Source: Parapedobacter sp051400755 (GTDB lineage Bacteria; Bacteroidota; Bacteroidia; Sphingobacteriales; Sphingobacteriaceae). Taken from it: 64,000 bases of DNA. The number at the start of each line of letters is the position of its first letter. Position 1 is the stretch's first letter. Where the stretch lies: NCBI RefSeq assembly GCF_051400755.1, contig NZ_JBLFFL010000004.1, positions 299,603-363,602 on the forward strand, in the 5' to 3' direction. The translations under genes and the position numbers were made by a program. The notes beneath the pieces were generated by a model. That model was not told the origin of the DNA and searched no databases. It saw nothing but the letters and a program-made list of their open reading frames with translations. Shown in pieces: positions 1-8,789 of the stretch.

Positions 1-26
1 AAGACCATCTCCGCAATTGTTAAAGT

Positions 27-49
27 GCTGTTAGCGGATCGCTAACAGC
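27..49 (-). terminator. Hairpin after the acyltransferase operon
   Basis: A perfect 10-bp stem (GCTGTTAGCG and its complement) around a 3-base loop lies nine bases past the stop codon of the minus-strand gene at 58-1014. The bases that follow on the minus strand are only moderately T-rich, so it may be a weak intrinsic terminator or an mRNA 3' end stabiliser. Confidence 0.5.
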
Positions 50-57
50 TTACCATC

Positions 58-1014
58 CTAGATCACCTTCCGGCTTCCCATTTCCTTATCCCGCTCATAG
101 GTGGAAATGTGGCGCTCCTTCTTGCTTTCAAAGATGTCATCAATGACGATCATGATACCGGTCTCTTCCACCGTGCCGAATTCGTCGTTTATCGCCGTAC
201 CGAATGTCTTCATCGTAGAGGAGAGGTTCATATAGGTATTGATCAGCGGCGGGATGTTTTCGCCCAATGCCCTGATCCTGCTGTTCAGTATTTTGTACCC
301 ATCCTTATATTCGAGTCCGTCAAAAAGGCCATAAAACGCAGCCGTATCGCCGAAGTAGTCCAATGGGTTGATGGGCCACACCAATTGTTCGCCGTCTGGA
401 AAGTAGTGGTTCATGAAGTAAATCAACAGATCCCTGGCCTCCCGGTTGTAATGCGGATACATGGTCACCTTGCCAAATAAGTATTTGACATCCGGATTAA
501 GCTTCACGACCGCCCCCAACCCGTCCCACAGGTTATCCAATGAAAACAGTCCTTTGCGGTTGTCTTTACCGGGTTGATATTTGGGTTGCACAAAGGATCG
601 GCCCAATTCAATCGTATAGGGCAGGTAGTCCGTGATGAATTTCGGCGAAAAGTGAAAATAATGAGCCGTTGATAAGTTGATCTCCCCGTTGCCATTGACA
701 CCCACATCCTTGCATTTGATGAGCCGGTATCCGGCGATGATCTCCTCATCCTCCGGGTTCCAAGCAATCAGTTGATCATAAGCGTCAGCGCCTGTGTCGT
801 TATCATCCAGGTCCAGCGCCAATCCCGTACCCCCGCCAGCGGTCCGGAAGGTAAGTTCCCGCAACCTTCCGATTTCCCGCACCGTGTGCGGCGCATAGTG
901 ATGATTAACCAAGTAGATCTCATTGTTCCCGTTATTGGTATAACGGACGAATGCCTCTTGGGTAAGCTCCTTTTTTATGAAGTTCCGATCAACAGGTGCT
1001 ATTATTTCTTGCAT
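58..1014 (-). CDS. glsB: GNAT-type N-acyltransferase, GlsB/OlsB-like (glycine lipid synthesis)
   Basis: A 318-residue soluble protein of the hemolysin-like acetyltransferase family (PF13444 type). The N-terminal half holds the family signature: an R-x-L-T-F-R stretch around residues 52-57, then a run ending IIAGYRLIKC near 92-101. In Bacteroides the homologous pair GlsB/GlsA makes N-acyl-3-acyloxy glycine lipids: GlsB attaches a fatty acyl group to the amino acid and GlsA adds the second by an ester bond. The gene starts four bases after the stop of the PlsC-like gene, so the two form one operon in the order O-acyltransferase, N-acyltransferase. The amino acid used cannot be read from the sequence; ornithine lipids are the alternative product. 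Confidence 0.72.
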   Translation of the reverse strand: MQEIIAPVDRNFIKKELTQEAFVRYTNNGNNEIYLVNHHYAPHTVREIGRLRELTFRTAGGGTGLALDLDDNDTGADAYDQLIAWNPEDEEIIAGYRLIKCKDVGVNGNGEINLSTAHYFHFSPKFITDYLPYTIELGRSFVQPKYQPGKDNRKGLFSLDNLWDGLGAVVKLNPDVKYLFGKVTMYPHYNREARDLLIYFMNHYFPDGEQLVWPINPLDYFGDTAAFYGLFDGLEYKDGYKILNSRIRALGENIPPLINTYMNLSSTMKTFGTAINDEFGTVEETGIMIVIDDIFESKKERHISTYERDKEMGSRKVI

Positions 1015-1018
1015 ATAG

Positions 1019-1855
1019 TTAGTTTTGGGGGGCTAAGTTATAAACCACTTGTTTGAGGTATTCAGCCCACTCCCTTTCACTTTTGGAGCCGTCAAAATAA
1101 GTATAAGAAATTGGTTTTCCTATACAGATAGTCACTTTTTTATCTTTCTGCGCAAACATCTCATCTGCTAGGTAAAACATTTCTATGTTTGCCTTGATAC
1201 CAATTCGTTCCCTGAAACGGGCAAAATTATAAAAAAAACCGGAATTTTTGCCATCAATATACACCGGAACGACGTTCCGTTGGTATTTCTTCGCCTTGCT
1301 GATGAAGCTCTTTTTCCATTGCAGATCCTCAATCTTACCGTTCCGTTTGCGCGACACCAGCCCCGCAGGGAACACCAGCAACGCCTGGTCTTGGGCATAA
1401 GCCTCTTCGATCTGCCGGGTTCCTGTCCGGTCCTGCATCCCATGTTTGTTTACACCCACAAACAGGGGCTCCAGGTTCTTGATGTTCAGCAAGATGTCGT
1501 TTACCAAAAACTTGATGTCTTTTCGGTATTTACCCAGCGCATGCATGAAAGCAATCCCGTCCAACCCGCCCAACGGATGGTTTGAAGCAAAGATCGCTCC
1601 CCCCTCCATGGGGATGTTTTCCTCGCCGTGCAACTCCACGATCACCCCCAGATCCGTAATGAGCGCTTCCACAAAATCCAGCCCCTGAAGGTGGCCGTGC
1701 TCCGCCATGATCCGGTTGATGTCATCTTCGTGCACAATGCGCTCGATATAGCGGAGAATAAACCGGGGCATCCACCTCAATAGCTGCGGATTTTTCTTCC
1801 GGATGATTTCCCTAACGACAATATATTTATCTTTACTTTCCAAAGCAGTCGCCAA
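1019..1855 (-). CDS. glsA: PlsC-like lysophospholipid/acyloxyacyl O-acyltransferase (GlsA-like)
   Basis: A 278-residue acyltransferase of the PlsC family. The catalytic block is SNHPLGGLDG at residues 91-100 (His93, Asp99), with five residues between His and Asp where PlsC itself has four. A second conserved block, FPAGLVSRK, lies at residues 162-170 and probably binds phosphate or substrate. It is the first gene of the operon with the GNAT-type acyltransferase four bases downstream, which argues for aminolipid synthesis rather than ordinary phosphatidic acid synthesis. A Bacteroidota -7 element lies about 53 bases upstream. A plain 1-acylglycerol-3-phosphate acyltransferase remains possible. 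Confidence 0.72.
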   Translation of the reverse strand: MATALESKDKYIVVREIIRKKNPQLLRWMPRFILRYIERIVHEDDINRIMAEHGHLQGLDFVEALITDLGVIVELHGEENIPMEGGAIFASNHPLGGLDGIAFMHALGKYRKDIKFLVNDILLNIKNLEPLFVGVNKHGMQDRTGTRQIEEAYAQDQALLVFPAGLVSRKRNGKIEDLQWKKSFISKAKKYQRNVVPVYIDGKNSGFFYNFARFRERIGIKANIEMFYLADEMFAQKDKKVTICIGKPISYTYFDGSKSEREWAEYLKQVVYNLAPQN

Positions 1856-1907
1856 TCATAGTGGAGTCGCTTCCGCGGGATCACCACACCATTCCACGTT
1901 TAGCAGC

Positions 1908-1915
1908 CAAAAGTA
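1908..1915 (-). promoter_or_regulatory. -7 promoter element of the acyltransferase operon
   Basis: The minus strand reads TACTTTTG, a full match to the Bacteroidota -7 consensus TAnnTTTG, 53 bases before the start codon at 1855. No clear TTTG is seen at the -33 distance. Confidence 0.45.
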
Positions 1916-1996
1916 GCAAAAGTTCCGATATTGTCATCCTTTTGTTTAATTCCCGAAAAGATGCAGCAATTAGCGAAAAAAAAGATGGAATAATCG

Positions 1997-2024
1997 TTGT
2001 TATCACCAAAAGCAAGTAATTTTG
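1997..2024 (+). promoter_or_regulatory. Promoter of the CBS-nadK operon
   Basis: TTG at 1997-1999 and TAATTTTG at 2017-2024 match the -33 and -7 elements of Bacteroidota promoters, with 17 bases between them (19 is usual). Transcription would start near 2031, about 59 bases before the CBS-protein start codon. Confidence 0.45.
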
Positions 2025-2089
2025 GCAAAGAACATTAAACGATTACCCAATTTATTCGTTTAATACGTTAACGAGTTTACGACGACACC

Positions 2090-2752
2090 ATGAACATAGG
2101 CGATGTGATAACAGACCGCAGCTATGCAGTGAATCCAACGGATAGTATACAGCATGCGTTGGACCTCATGGCCGACTTTCAGTTGGCACAATTGCCTGTG
2201 GTCAAGGAAGGCCTTTTTCTGGGACTGGTATCTTACGAGGCGCTGGCCGGCCTTACCGATCGGCAAGCGACGATCCAGCAGGCAGACGTCACGTACCGAC
2301 AGATCCACCTCTATGACACGCAGCACCTCTATGACGCGGTGCTGTTTTTTCAGCTCCATCAATTGGATCTGTTGCCCGTATTGGACGACCAGCACGATTA
2401 CCTCGGCGCCGTTACCCCGCTCGATGTGGTCAGTGCCTTGAGCGAGGCCATGTCTATCCACCAACCGGGGGGGATCATTGTGCTCGAAATGGGCAACCGC
2501 GACAACGCGTTATCCCATATTGCACATATCGTGGAGTCAGACAACGCGCAGGTGCTCAATTCGGTGGTGCAGACATTTGCAGATTCAGCCCGCTTGGAAG
2601 TCACCATCAAGGTCAATAAATCCGACATTTCCGCCATCGTCGCTGCTTTTCTTCGGCATGACTATACCGTCAAAGCCACCTACAACGATGTCAATAGCGG
2701 CGACAATTCCCGCGATCGCTACGAGCAGTTGATGAACTATATCAATATGTAA
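2090..2752 (+). CDS. CBS-domain protein with C-terminal ACT-like domain
   Basis: A 220-residue cytoplasmic protein with two CBS motifs in the first 130 residues (motif ends near VVKEGLFLGLVS and VLDDQHDYLGAV). The C-terminal 80 residues (SIHQPGGIIVLEMGNRDNAL onward) look like the ACT-type fold often joined to CBS pairs. Such proteins sense adenine nucleotides or related ligands, but no partner can be assigned. The stop codon is one base before the nadK start, so the two are co-transcribed. In Bacteroidota this gene, nadK, a DUF6089 gene, uppS and bamA stand in this order, and the arrangement supports the call. Confidence 0.8.
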   Translation: MNIGDVITDRSYAVNPTDSIQHALDLMADFQLAQLPVVKEGLFLGLVSYEALAGLTDRQATIQQADVTYRQIHLYDTQHLYDAVLFFQLHQLDLLPVLDDQHDYLGAVTPLDVVSALSEAMSIHQPGGIIVLEMGNRDNALSHIAHIVESDNAQVLNSVVQTFADSARLEVTIKVNKSDISAIVAAFLRHDYTVKATYNDVNSGDNSRDRYEQLMNYINM

Positions 2753-2753
2753 T

Positions 2754-3638
2754 ATGAAAATAGCCGTCTACGGCAGGGAATTCTACCCCTCCGTCATTCC
2801 CTATGTACAGCATTTGTTTGATTCATTGGCCGCAAAAAACATGGAGGTGTGGATATACGAAGACTTCCACGCATTCTTAGCGCAGCGCGTGATCTGTCCG
2901 CAAAAACCCCATACCTACACCACCCGCCAGCAATTGCCGGAAGACATCGGGTTTATGCTAAGCTTAGGAGGCGACGGCACCATGCTGGCAGCCGTATCGA
3001 TCGTCGGCGACTCCGGCATACCCGTAGCGGGTATCAATTTCGGCCGATTGGGCTTCTTGGCCGATATCAGTAAAGATGACATCGACGTATCGATGGAAGC
3101 CATTCTGCTCGGTGAATATAACATACAGAAGCGCACCTTGCTGTCCGTGCGATCTGACCAGGTTGAGCTCTTCGATGGAAGCCACTTTGCGCTCAATGAC
3201 ATTACCCTGTTCAAGTATGACAGTTCCGCGATGATCACGGTAAACGCATACCTCAATGGAGAGCCGCTGAACGCCTATTGGGCAGACGGCATCATCGCCG
3301 CCACCCCTACCGGTTCCACGGCTTACTCCCTTAGCTGCGGCGGACCCATCATCGTGCCCGGAAGCGGCAATTTCGTCATCACGCCGATATCGTCGCACAA
3401 CCTCAACGTCAGGCCCGTAGTGATCTCAGACGACATGACATTGGATCTGGAAGTCGAAAGCCGCAGCGGAAAATTCCTGCTGTCGTGCGACTCGAAGACT
3501 ACCCCCGTATCTACCGATGTAAAGCTGAAGATCAGCAAAGCGCACTACCAGGTCAACCTCATCCGATTGAAAAACTACAGCTACTTCTCCAACCTTCGCA
3601 ACAAATTGCTCTGGGGCCTTGATGCACGCAATTATTAG
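2754..3638 (+). CDS. nadK: NAD kinase
   Basis: Phosphorylates NAD to NADP with ATP in the cytoplasm. The 294-residue protein has the diagnostic GGDGT motif at residues 72-76, the FGRLGFLA block near 96-103, the ALND motif near 143-146 and the second glycine-rich block DGIIAATPTGSTAYSLSCGG. Length and order fit the bacterial NadK family. The start lies one base after the CBS gene, so translation is probably coupled. Confidence 0.95.
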   Translation: MKIAVYGREFYPSVIPYVQHLFDSLAAKNMEVWIYEDFHAFLAQRVICPQKPHTYTTRQQLPEDIGFMLSLGGDGTMLAAVSIVGDSGIPVAGINFGRLGFLADISKDDIDVSMEAILLGEYNIQKRTLLSVRSDQVELFDGSHFALNDITLFKYDSSAMITVNAYLNGEPLNAYWADGIIAATPTGSTAYSLSCGGPIIVPGSGNFVITPISSHNLNVRPVVISDDMTLDLEVESRSGKFLLSCDSKTTPVSTDVKLKISKAHYQVNLIRLKNYSYFSNLRNKLLWGLDARNY

Positions 3639-3640
3639 TT

Positions 3641-3772
3641 AAGAGAGTTGAGACTTGAGACATTAGACTTGAGACAACAGACAACAGACATTAGACACCA
3701 GACCCACCAACCGCCGATCACCATTCACCGATCACTGACCACCGACCACCATTCACCGACCACCGACCACCC
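3641..3772. repeat. Low-complexity intergenic tract of two short words
   Basis: The gap between nadK and the DUF6089 gene is filled with loose repeats of an AGACATTAGAC/GAGACTTGAGAC word followed by repeats of an ACCGACCACC/CACCGATCAC word. Related tracts sit in other within-operon gaps (5439-5500, 10854-10894, 33997-34026, 39974-40005). An open frame runs through the tract but its product is pure repeat and is not a gene. Confidence 0.75.
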
Positions 3773-3826
3773 ATTTATTCCACGATTTATATTATCTTTA
3801 CCCACCTTGAACGTATACCTGATATT

Positions 3827-4648
3827 GTGCTTCGGAAATTGTTAATGCTACTTGTTTTCTTCCCCTTCGCGGCATCACAGGCGCAGGAGTGGGAACTTGG
3901 CTTGCAGGGTGGTGCTTCGGGCTACATGGGCGATATTAATCCCGAAAATCCGCTGGCATTCAATGACTGGTCAGCCAGTGCGTCGATCAAGTACAACATC
4001 AATCCCACCTGGGGCATCCGCGCAAATGTTGCCTATGCCAATACGTTCGCGCATGATCATTATTCGCGCACCGTGCAGCGTCAACAGCGTTACCTTGGCT
4101 TCTTCGGTGGGGTGAAAGAAGCGGCATTATTAGCCGATTTCAATTTCTTCAAGTGGCTCCCCCAACGGGGCCGGATCGTGTATACCCCTTATGTCTTCGC
4201 TGGCGTCGGGGCGGTGCAATTTGACCCGAAAGCTAAACCGAACTGGTACGGCGTGGCCCTTCCCGGCGAATCAACCATCCGCTTGCGTGACTACAACACG
4301 GAGGGAACGTCTTACGACAATACCGCCATCAGCATCCCCTTCGGGGCTGGTTTTAAGTATAACCTGCGCGGACCGTGGACGGTGGGGGCTGAACTCGCGT
4401 ACCGGCTGACGCTTACTGATCGCTTGGATGACGTGTCCGGCAATTACGCCGATTTCAGTACATTTGGCCAGCCCGGGTATCCCCCTGCTCCCAGCATTTC
4501 ACCAGCTGATTGGAATAACATCGCTAACCCAAGTGGGTCCGCAGCTGGCACGCAACGCGGCGATGGCCGACCATACGATTCCTTCATGACCGTCGGCATC
4601 AGCCTATCGTATACCATCTTCAAAGGCGGGTGCCCCGAATGGCAATAA
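3827..4648 (+). CDS. DUF6089 family outer-membrane beta-barrel protein
   Basis: A 273-residue exported protein. The signal peptide MLRKLLMLLVFFPFAASQAQ is followed by alternating amphipathic strands typical of a small beta-barrel (for example LGLQGGASGYMGDINPENPL and FGAGFKYNLRGPWTVGAELA). It corresponds to the DUF6089 protein found between nadK and uppS in many Bacteroidota; its role is not established, though the neighbours point to envelope assembly. The chosen start is GTG at 3827, because the next ATG (3845) would remove the positive charges of the signal peptide. Confidence 0.8.
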   Translation: MLRKLLMLLVFFPFAASQAQEWELGLQGGASGYMGDINPENPLAFNDWSASASIKYNINPTWGIRANVAYANTFAHDHYSRTVQRQQRYLGFFGGVKEAALLADFNFFKWLPQRGRIVYTPYVFAGVGAVQFDPKAKPNWYGVALPGESTIRLRDYNTEGTSYDNTAISIPFGAGFKYNLRGPWTVGAELAYRLTLTDRLDDVSGNYADFSTFGQPGYPPAPSISPADWNNIANPSGSAAGTQRGDGRPYDSFMTVGISLSYTIFKGGCPEWQ

Positions 4649-4694
4649 CTTGCATATGAAGGCAAGTTTGCCTAAGTTTGCGCAAAATTCATCA

Positions 4695-5438
4695 ATGGAT
4701 ATCAAGGAGTCGATAGATAAGACGCGATTGCCCCAGCACGTAGCCATCATCATGGATGGCAACGGCCGATGGGCCAAAGAGCAAGGGAAACTGCGCGTAT
4801 TCGGTCACAAAAGCGGTGTCGTCTCAGTGCGGGACATCGTGGAGGGCGCAGTGGATATCGGCATCAAATACCTGACCGTGTATGCGTTTTCGACTGAAAA
4901 CTGGAACCGCCCGAGGCTGGAAGTGTCGGCATTGATGGAACTGCTGGTCAACACCATCAACAAGGAGACCAAGGCCCTGATGGAGAACGGCGTAAAACTC
5001 AATGCCATCGGCGACCTGCAAAAGTTGCCCGGCAAATGCAACCGGTATCTCGCAGAAGCCATGGAAAAAACAGCCAGCAACACCAAATGTACACTGACAT
5101 TGGCCTTGAGCTACAGTGCGCGCTGGGAGATCACCGAAGCGGCGCGGAAATTGGCCGCCGAGGTGCAGTCCGGTCGCATTACCTTGGAGGATATCGATGA
5201 AAATAGGTTTGCTCAACAGCTCACCACGCGCGATTTGCCCGATCCGGAACTGATGATCCGCACCAGCGGCGAGCAGCGCATCAGTAATTACCTCCTCTGG
5301 CAGTTGGCCTACGCAGAATTGTATTTTACCGATAAAATGTGGCCCGAGTTTAGAAGAAACGACCTCTTTGAGGCCATCATCGCTTACCAACGACGCGAAC
5401 GGCGCTTCGGCCTCACCAGCGAGCAATTGGTGAAGTAG
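4695..5438 (+). CDS. uppS: Isoprenyl transferase (undecaprenyl diphosphate synthase)
   Basis: Condenses isopentenyl diphosphate units into the C55 lipid carrier precursor used for peptidoglycan and surface glycans. The cis-prenyltransferase signature HVAIIMDGNGRWAK lies at residues 14-27, with the catalytic Asp in MDG. Later blocks are FSTENWNRP and DLPDPELMIRTSGEQRISNY. The ATG at 4695 gives MDIKESIDKTRLPQ, the usual family N-terminus; an in-frame ATG at 4650 would add 15 unusual residues and is not preferred. It lies upstream of bamA, with a repeat tract between them. Confidence 0.95.
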   Translation: MDIKESIDKTRLPQHVAIIMDGNGRWAKEQGKLRVFGHKSGVVSVRDIVEGAVDIGIKYLTVYAFSTENWNRPRLEVSALMELLVNTINKETKALMENGVKLNAIGDLQKLPGKCNRYLAEAMEKTASNTKCTLTLALSYSARWEITEAARKLAAEVQSGRITLEDIDENRFAQQLTTRDLPDPELMIRTSGEQRISNYLLWQLAYAELYFTDKMWPEFRRNDLFEAIIAYQRRERRFGLTSEQLVK

Positions 5439-5500
5439 GGATGGGTGGTCGGTGCTCGGTGACGTGTCTCATATCTGGTGTCTCATGCCTGATGTCTCAA
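5439..5500. repeat. Low-complexity intergenic tract before bamA
   Basis: Contains GGTGGTCGGTGCTCGGTGA followed by repeated GTCTCAT/GATGTCTC words. It belongs to the same family as the tract at 3641-3772 but is shorter. Confidence 0.6.
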
Positions 5501-5564
5501 AAAAAAACCTTTTAACAAAAATTAACAACTGTTTGACGTACTTTAGCGGCGATAAATTAGATAG

Positions 5565-8120
5565 ATGAAGCGCATACTCCTTTTTTTATTCATGACCATA
5601 TTGGCGGCCGAGACCACCATTGCGCAGCAACGGGGCATACCCATTGGTGATTCGGACGAATTCAGTTACCTCAATCCGCAAAATTACATCATCGGGGGTG
5701 TCAGCGTCAGCGGCACGGAATACCTGGACAATGATGTCTTGGTGACCATCTCCAAGTTGATCGTCGGATCGCGGATTGAAGTACCCAGCGATGCGACGTC
5801 AAATGTCGTGAAAAACCTCATGGACCAAGGTTTGTTCGACGATGTGGAGCTCTATGCCGATGCAATAAAGGGAGATTCGATCTTCTTCAATATCCACGTG
5901 GTCGAACGCCCACGGCTCACCCGTATCGATATCGAGGGGCTCAGCAAGACCCAAACCGAGGAGGTGCGCAAACAGCTCAACGAAAACACGGGCAAGATCG
6001 TCAACCAAAACCTGATGAATACCACACGGAATACCATCACCCGCTACCTGAGCGAAAAGGGATACCTCTATCCCGAAATCACGATGGCGCCGCTAAAGGA
6101 TTCCAGCCAGGTAAACAACCAGATCCTGGTGGTCAATGTAGACCGCAACCGAAAGGTACGTGCTCACCGCATCAATTTTACGGGCAACGAGGAATTTACA
6201 CAGCCCCAGCTCCGGAAGTTCTTCAAGGGCGTCAGGCAGCGCACCTGGTGGCGTGTTACCGGTCCGGGTAAATTCAAAGCCGAAAAATACGAAGAGGCCA
6301 AGGATAACCTCATCGCCAAGATGCATGATCGCGGTTACCGCGATGCGGAAATCCTACGGGATACCTTCTACAAGCACAACGACCGGAACGTCATCATCGA
6401 TATCGACCTGTATGAAGGCCCCAAATACTATTTCGGCAACATCAGCTGGCAAGGCAATGCCAAATATTCGGATTCGATTCTGAACGTCATCCTGGGCATC
6501 AAAAAAGGCGAAGTATTCAGCGAGGAAAAGCTCAATACCAAGCTCATGGGCCCCACGCGGAACAACGACGACATTTCGTCCCTGTATCTCAACGATGGGT
6601 ATCTTACCTTCACCGCAGATCCCGTGCAGACGCGCATCTACGGTGATACGATCGATCTCGATCTTCGCATTTACGAAGGAGCCCAGTTCACCGTCAACAA
6701 CATCATCCTCAAGGGCAACGACGTGACCAATGACCGCGTATTGCTACGGGAAATCCACACCAAACCCGGACAGAAGTTTTCGAAAGAACAGTTGATGCGC
6801 AGTACGCGGCAAATCGCGCAATTGGGTAACTTTGATGAACAAAAGACTAACCCGGTGCCTACCAACCTCAACCACGCCGACGGAACGGTGGATATCGAAT
6901 ATAACGTAGTCGAAAAACCCTCGGACCAGGTAGAGCTTTCCGGCGGTTTCGGTGCCGGCCAGGTGATCGGTACATTGGGGCTCACCTTCAACAATTTCTC
7001 CACCCGCAACCTTTTTGATAAAAGCGCTTGGAAGCCCCTACCACGGGGCGACGGGCAGAAGCTGAGCATCCGCGGCCAGACCAGCGGCAAGCGCTATCAG
7101 TCATATAGCTTTTCGTTTTCTGAGCCCTGGCTGGGCGGCAAGAAGCCGATTTATTTCGGCGTAAGCGCCTATACCTCTTCTTCGTCATATGGGGGATTTG
7201 ATTATTATACCGGCAGGCAGGTAGTGAGTGATAATGAGTTGAACCGGATATGGATGAACGGGGTCACCGTGAGTTTGGGTAAACGCCTGCAATGGCCCGA
7301 CAACTGGTTCCAGTTGAACTACTCCGTGGGATTCAACCAATACAAGTTGCAGAACTATCCCGGATTCCTGTTTGAAAACGGTACGTCTTATAACATCAAC
7401 CTCACGCAAGAGATCAGCCGCAATTCGGTGGATGCGCCGATATACCCTACGTCAGGTTCGCATATAAAATTCACCGTACAGGTGACCCCGCCTTACTCGA
7501 TGTTCAACAACATCAACTACCCCACGGCCCCGGATACCGAACGCTACAAATGGACGGAATACCACAAGTGGAAGTTCGATTCCCAATGGTTTACCCGGAT
7601 CTCGGGCAAGCTGGTGCTCAAGGCACAGGCGCAATTTGGCTTTTTGGGCACATATAGTAGTGAAACCGGCACATCCGCTTTCGAACGCTTCAAACTGGGC
7701 GGGGATGGCATGATGGGATTTGACTTCCTGCAGGGCTCGGAGATCATCGCTATGCGGGGCTATGCCAACGGCATGGTGATTCCCGATGGTGCGGATGTGA
7801 ACGTTGCCCGCAACTCGGGGAGCCCCATCTACAACAAATACCAGCTGGAATTGCGGCATCCGGTGATGCTGAATGACCAGGCCACGGTATTCATGCTCGC
7901 CTTTGCCGAGGGCGGTAATACGTGGAACAACTTCCGGGATTTCAATCCCTTCAAGGTACGCCGTTCGGTCGGTGTGGGTGCCCGTATCTTCCTGCCCATC
8001 TTCGGCTTGCTGGGCATCGATTACGGACATGCATTTGACCCGATACCGGGGGTACCGTCTAGCACCTGGCGGCAAAACTTCACGTTCAGCATCATGCAGC
8101 AAATGGGCGGTTTCAACTAA
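5565..8120 (+). CDS. bamA: Outer membrane protein assembly factor BamA
   Basis: The central subunit of the BAM machine, which folds beta-barrel proteins into the outer membrane. The 851-residue precursor begins with a signal peptide (MKRILLFLFMTILAAETTIA). The first ~425 residues are POTRA repeats (starts near IGGVSVSGTEYLDN, RLTRIDIEGLSKTQ, VRAHRINFTGNEEF, YFGNISWQGNAKYS and FTVNNIILKGNDVT). The C-terminal half is a 16-strand-type barrel ending in aromatic and hydrophobic residues. Length and POTRA count match family members. It is followed within 55 bases by the periplasmic chaperone genes. Confidence 0.95.
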   Translation: MKRILLFLFMTILAAETTIAQQRGIPIGDSDEFSYLNPQNYIIGGVSVSGTEYLDNDVLVTISKLIVGSRIEVPSDATSNVVKNLMDQGLFDDVELYADAIKGDSIFFNIHVVERPRLTRIDIEGLSKTQTEEVRKQLNENTGKIVNQNLMNTTRNTITRYLSEKGYLYPEITMAPLKDSSQVNNQILVVNVDRNRKVRAHRINFTGNEEFTQPQLRKFFKGVRQRTWWRVTGPGKFKAEKYEEAKDNLIAKMHDRGYRDAEILRDTFYKHNDRNVIIDIDLYEGPKYYFGNISWQGNAKYSDSILNVILGIKKGEVFSEEKLNTKLMGPTRNNDDISSLYLNDGYLTFTADPVQTRIYGDTIDLDLRIYEGAQFTVNNIILKGNDVTNDRVLLREIHTKPGQKFSKEQLMRSTRQIAQLGNFDEQKTNPVPTNLNHADGTVDIEYNVVEKPSDQVELSGGFGAGQVIGTLGLTFNNFSTRNLFDKSAWKPLPRGDGQKLSIRGQTSGKRYQSYSFSFSEPWLGGKKPIYFGVSAYTSSSSYGGFDYYTGRQVVSDNELNRIWMNGVTVSLGKRLQWPDNWFQLNYSVGFNQYKLQNYPGFLFENGTSYNINLTQEISRNSVDAPIYPTSGSHIKFTVQVTPPYSMFNNINYPTAPDTERYKWTEYHKWKFDSQWFTRISGKLVLKAQAQFGFLGTYSSETGTSAFERFKLGGDGMMGFDFLQGSEIIAMRGYANGMVIPDGADVNVARNSGSPIYNKYQLELRHPVMLNDQATVFMLAFAEGGNTWNNFRDFNPFKVRRSVGVGARIFLPIFGLLGIDYGHAFDPIPGVPSSTWRQNFTFSIMQQMGGFN

Positions 8121-8146
8121 TATATAGGATATTAAAAAAATGGAAT

Positions 8147-8154
8147 TACTTTTG
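8147..8154 (+). promoter_or_regulatory. -7 promoter element before ompH
   Basis: TACTTTTG is a full match to TAnnTTTG and lies 20 bases before the first ompH start codon, suggesting the chaperone genes can be transcribed independently of bamA. No -33 TTTG is apparent. Confidence 0.4.
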
Positions 8155-8173
8155 TACCTATAACACCAAAGTC

Positions 8174-8728
8174 ATGATGAACTTGAAAAAATTAATAGGA
8201 ATCGTTGCGCTGACCATAGTGGCCTCATCAGCCGCTTTTGCCCAGCGGTTTGCCTATGTGGATACGGAGTATATCCTGAAACATATTCCCGAATACCTCG
8301 CCTCCCAAAAGCAGCTTGATGCGCTGTCGGTCCAATGGCAGGAAGAGGTGGACAATCGCTTTGCCGAAATCGAAAAGCTTTATAAGTCTTATCAAGAAGA
8401 CCAGGTGCTGCTCAATGAAGAAATGCGCAGGAAACGCGAAGACGAAATCGTACTCAAAGAACAGGAGGCACGAGACTTCCAACGGCAGAAATTCGGGTTT
8501 GAAGGCGACCTTTTCCAGGAGCGTATCAAACTGGTGCAGCCCATACAGGATCGGGTAGCCGAGGCCATCCAAGCGATCGCCACGGACCAGTCATTGGATA
8601 TCGTGCTGGATAAAGGCAGCGAAGTGACATTCCTGTACGCCAACCCGAAATTGGACAAAAGCAACGATGTGATCACCCGTTTGGGATACAAACCGGATCC
8701 TGCGCTTGCAGAAAAACAAATTAAATAA
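8174..8728 (+). CDS. OmpH/Skp family periplasmic chaperone (first copy)
   Basis: A 184-residue protein with signal peptide (cleavage after SSAAFAQ). A FAYVDTEYILKHIPEY segment typical of OmpH follows, then a long charged helical coiled coil (residues ~45-120) and a closing SLDIVLDKGSEVTFLYANPK strand region. Skp-type trimers hold unfolded outer-membrane proteins in the periplasm and hand them to BamA, which is encoded just upstream. A second paralogue follows 61 bases downstream, the usual tandem in this phylum. Confidence 0.88.
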   Translation: MMNLKKLIGIVALTIVASSAAFAQRFAYVDTEYILKHIPEYLASQKQLDALSVQWQEEVDNRFAEIEKLYKSYQEDQVLLNEEMRRKREDEIVLKEQEARDFQRQKFGFEGDLFQERIKLVQPIQDRVAEAIQAIATDQSLDIVLDKGSEVTFLYANPKLDKSNDVITRLGYKPDPALAEKQIK

Positions 8729-8789
8729 TAACTTATAATCACAAAAAGGGGTAAACGACAACAGACCCCGACAACAACGTAAAATTAAA

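Noticed and set aside
3648..3845. 65-codon open frame between nadK and the DUF6089 gene
   Set aside because: The translation is only repeats of the low-complexity DNA words (HQPPITIHRSLTTDHHSPTT), with no protein-like character.
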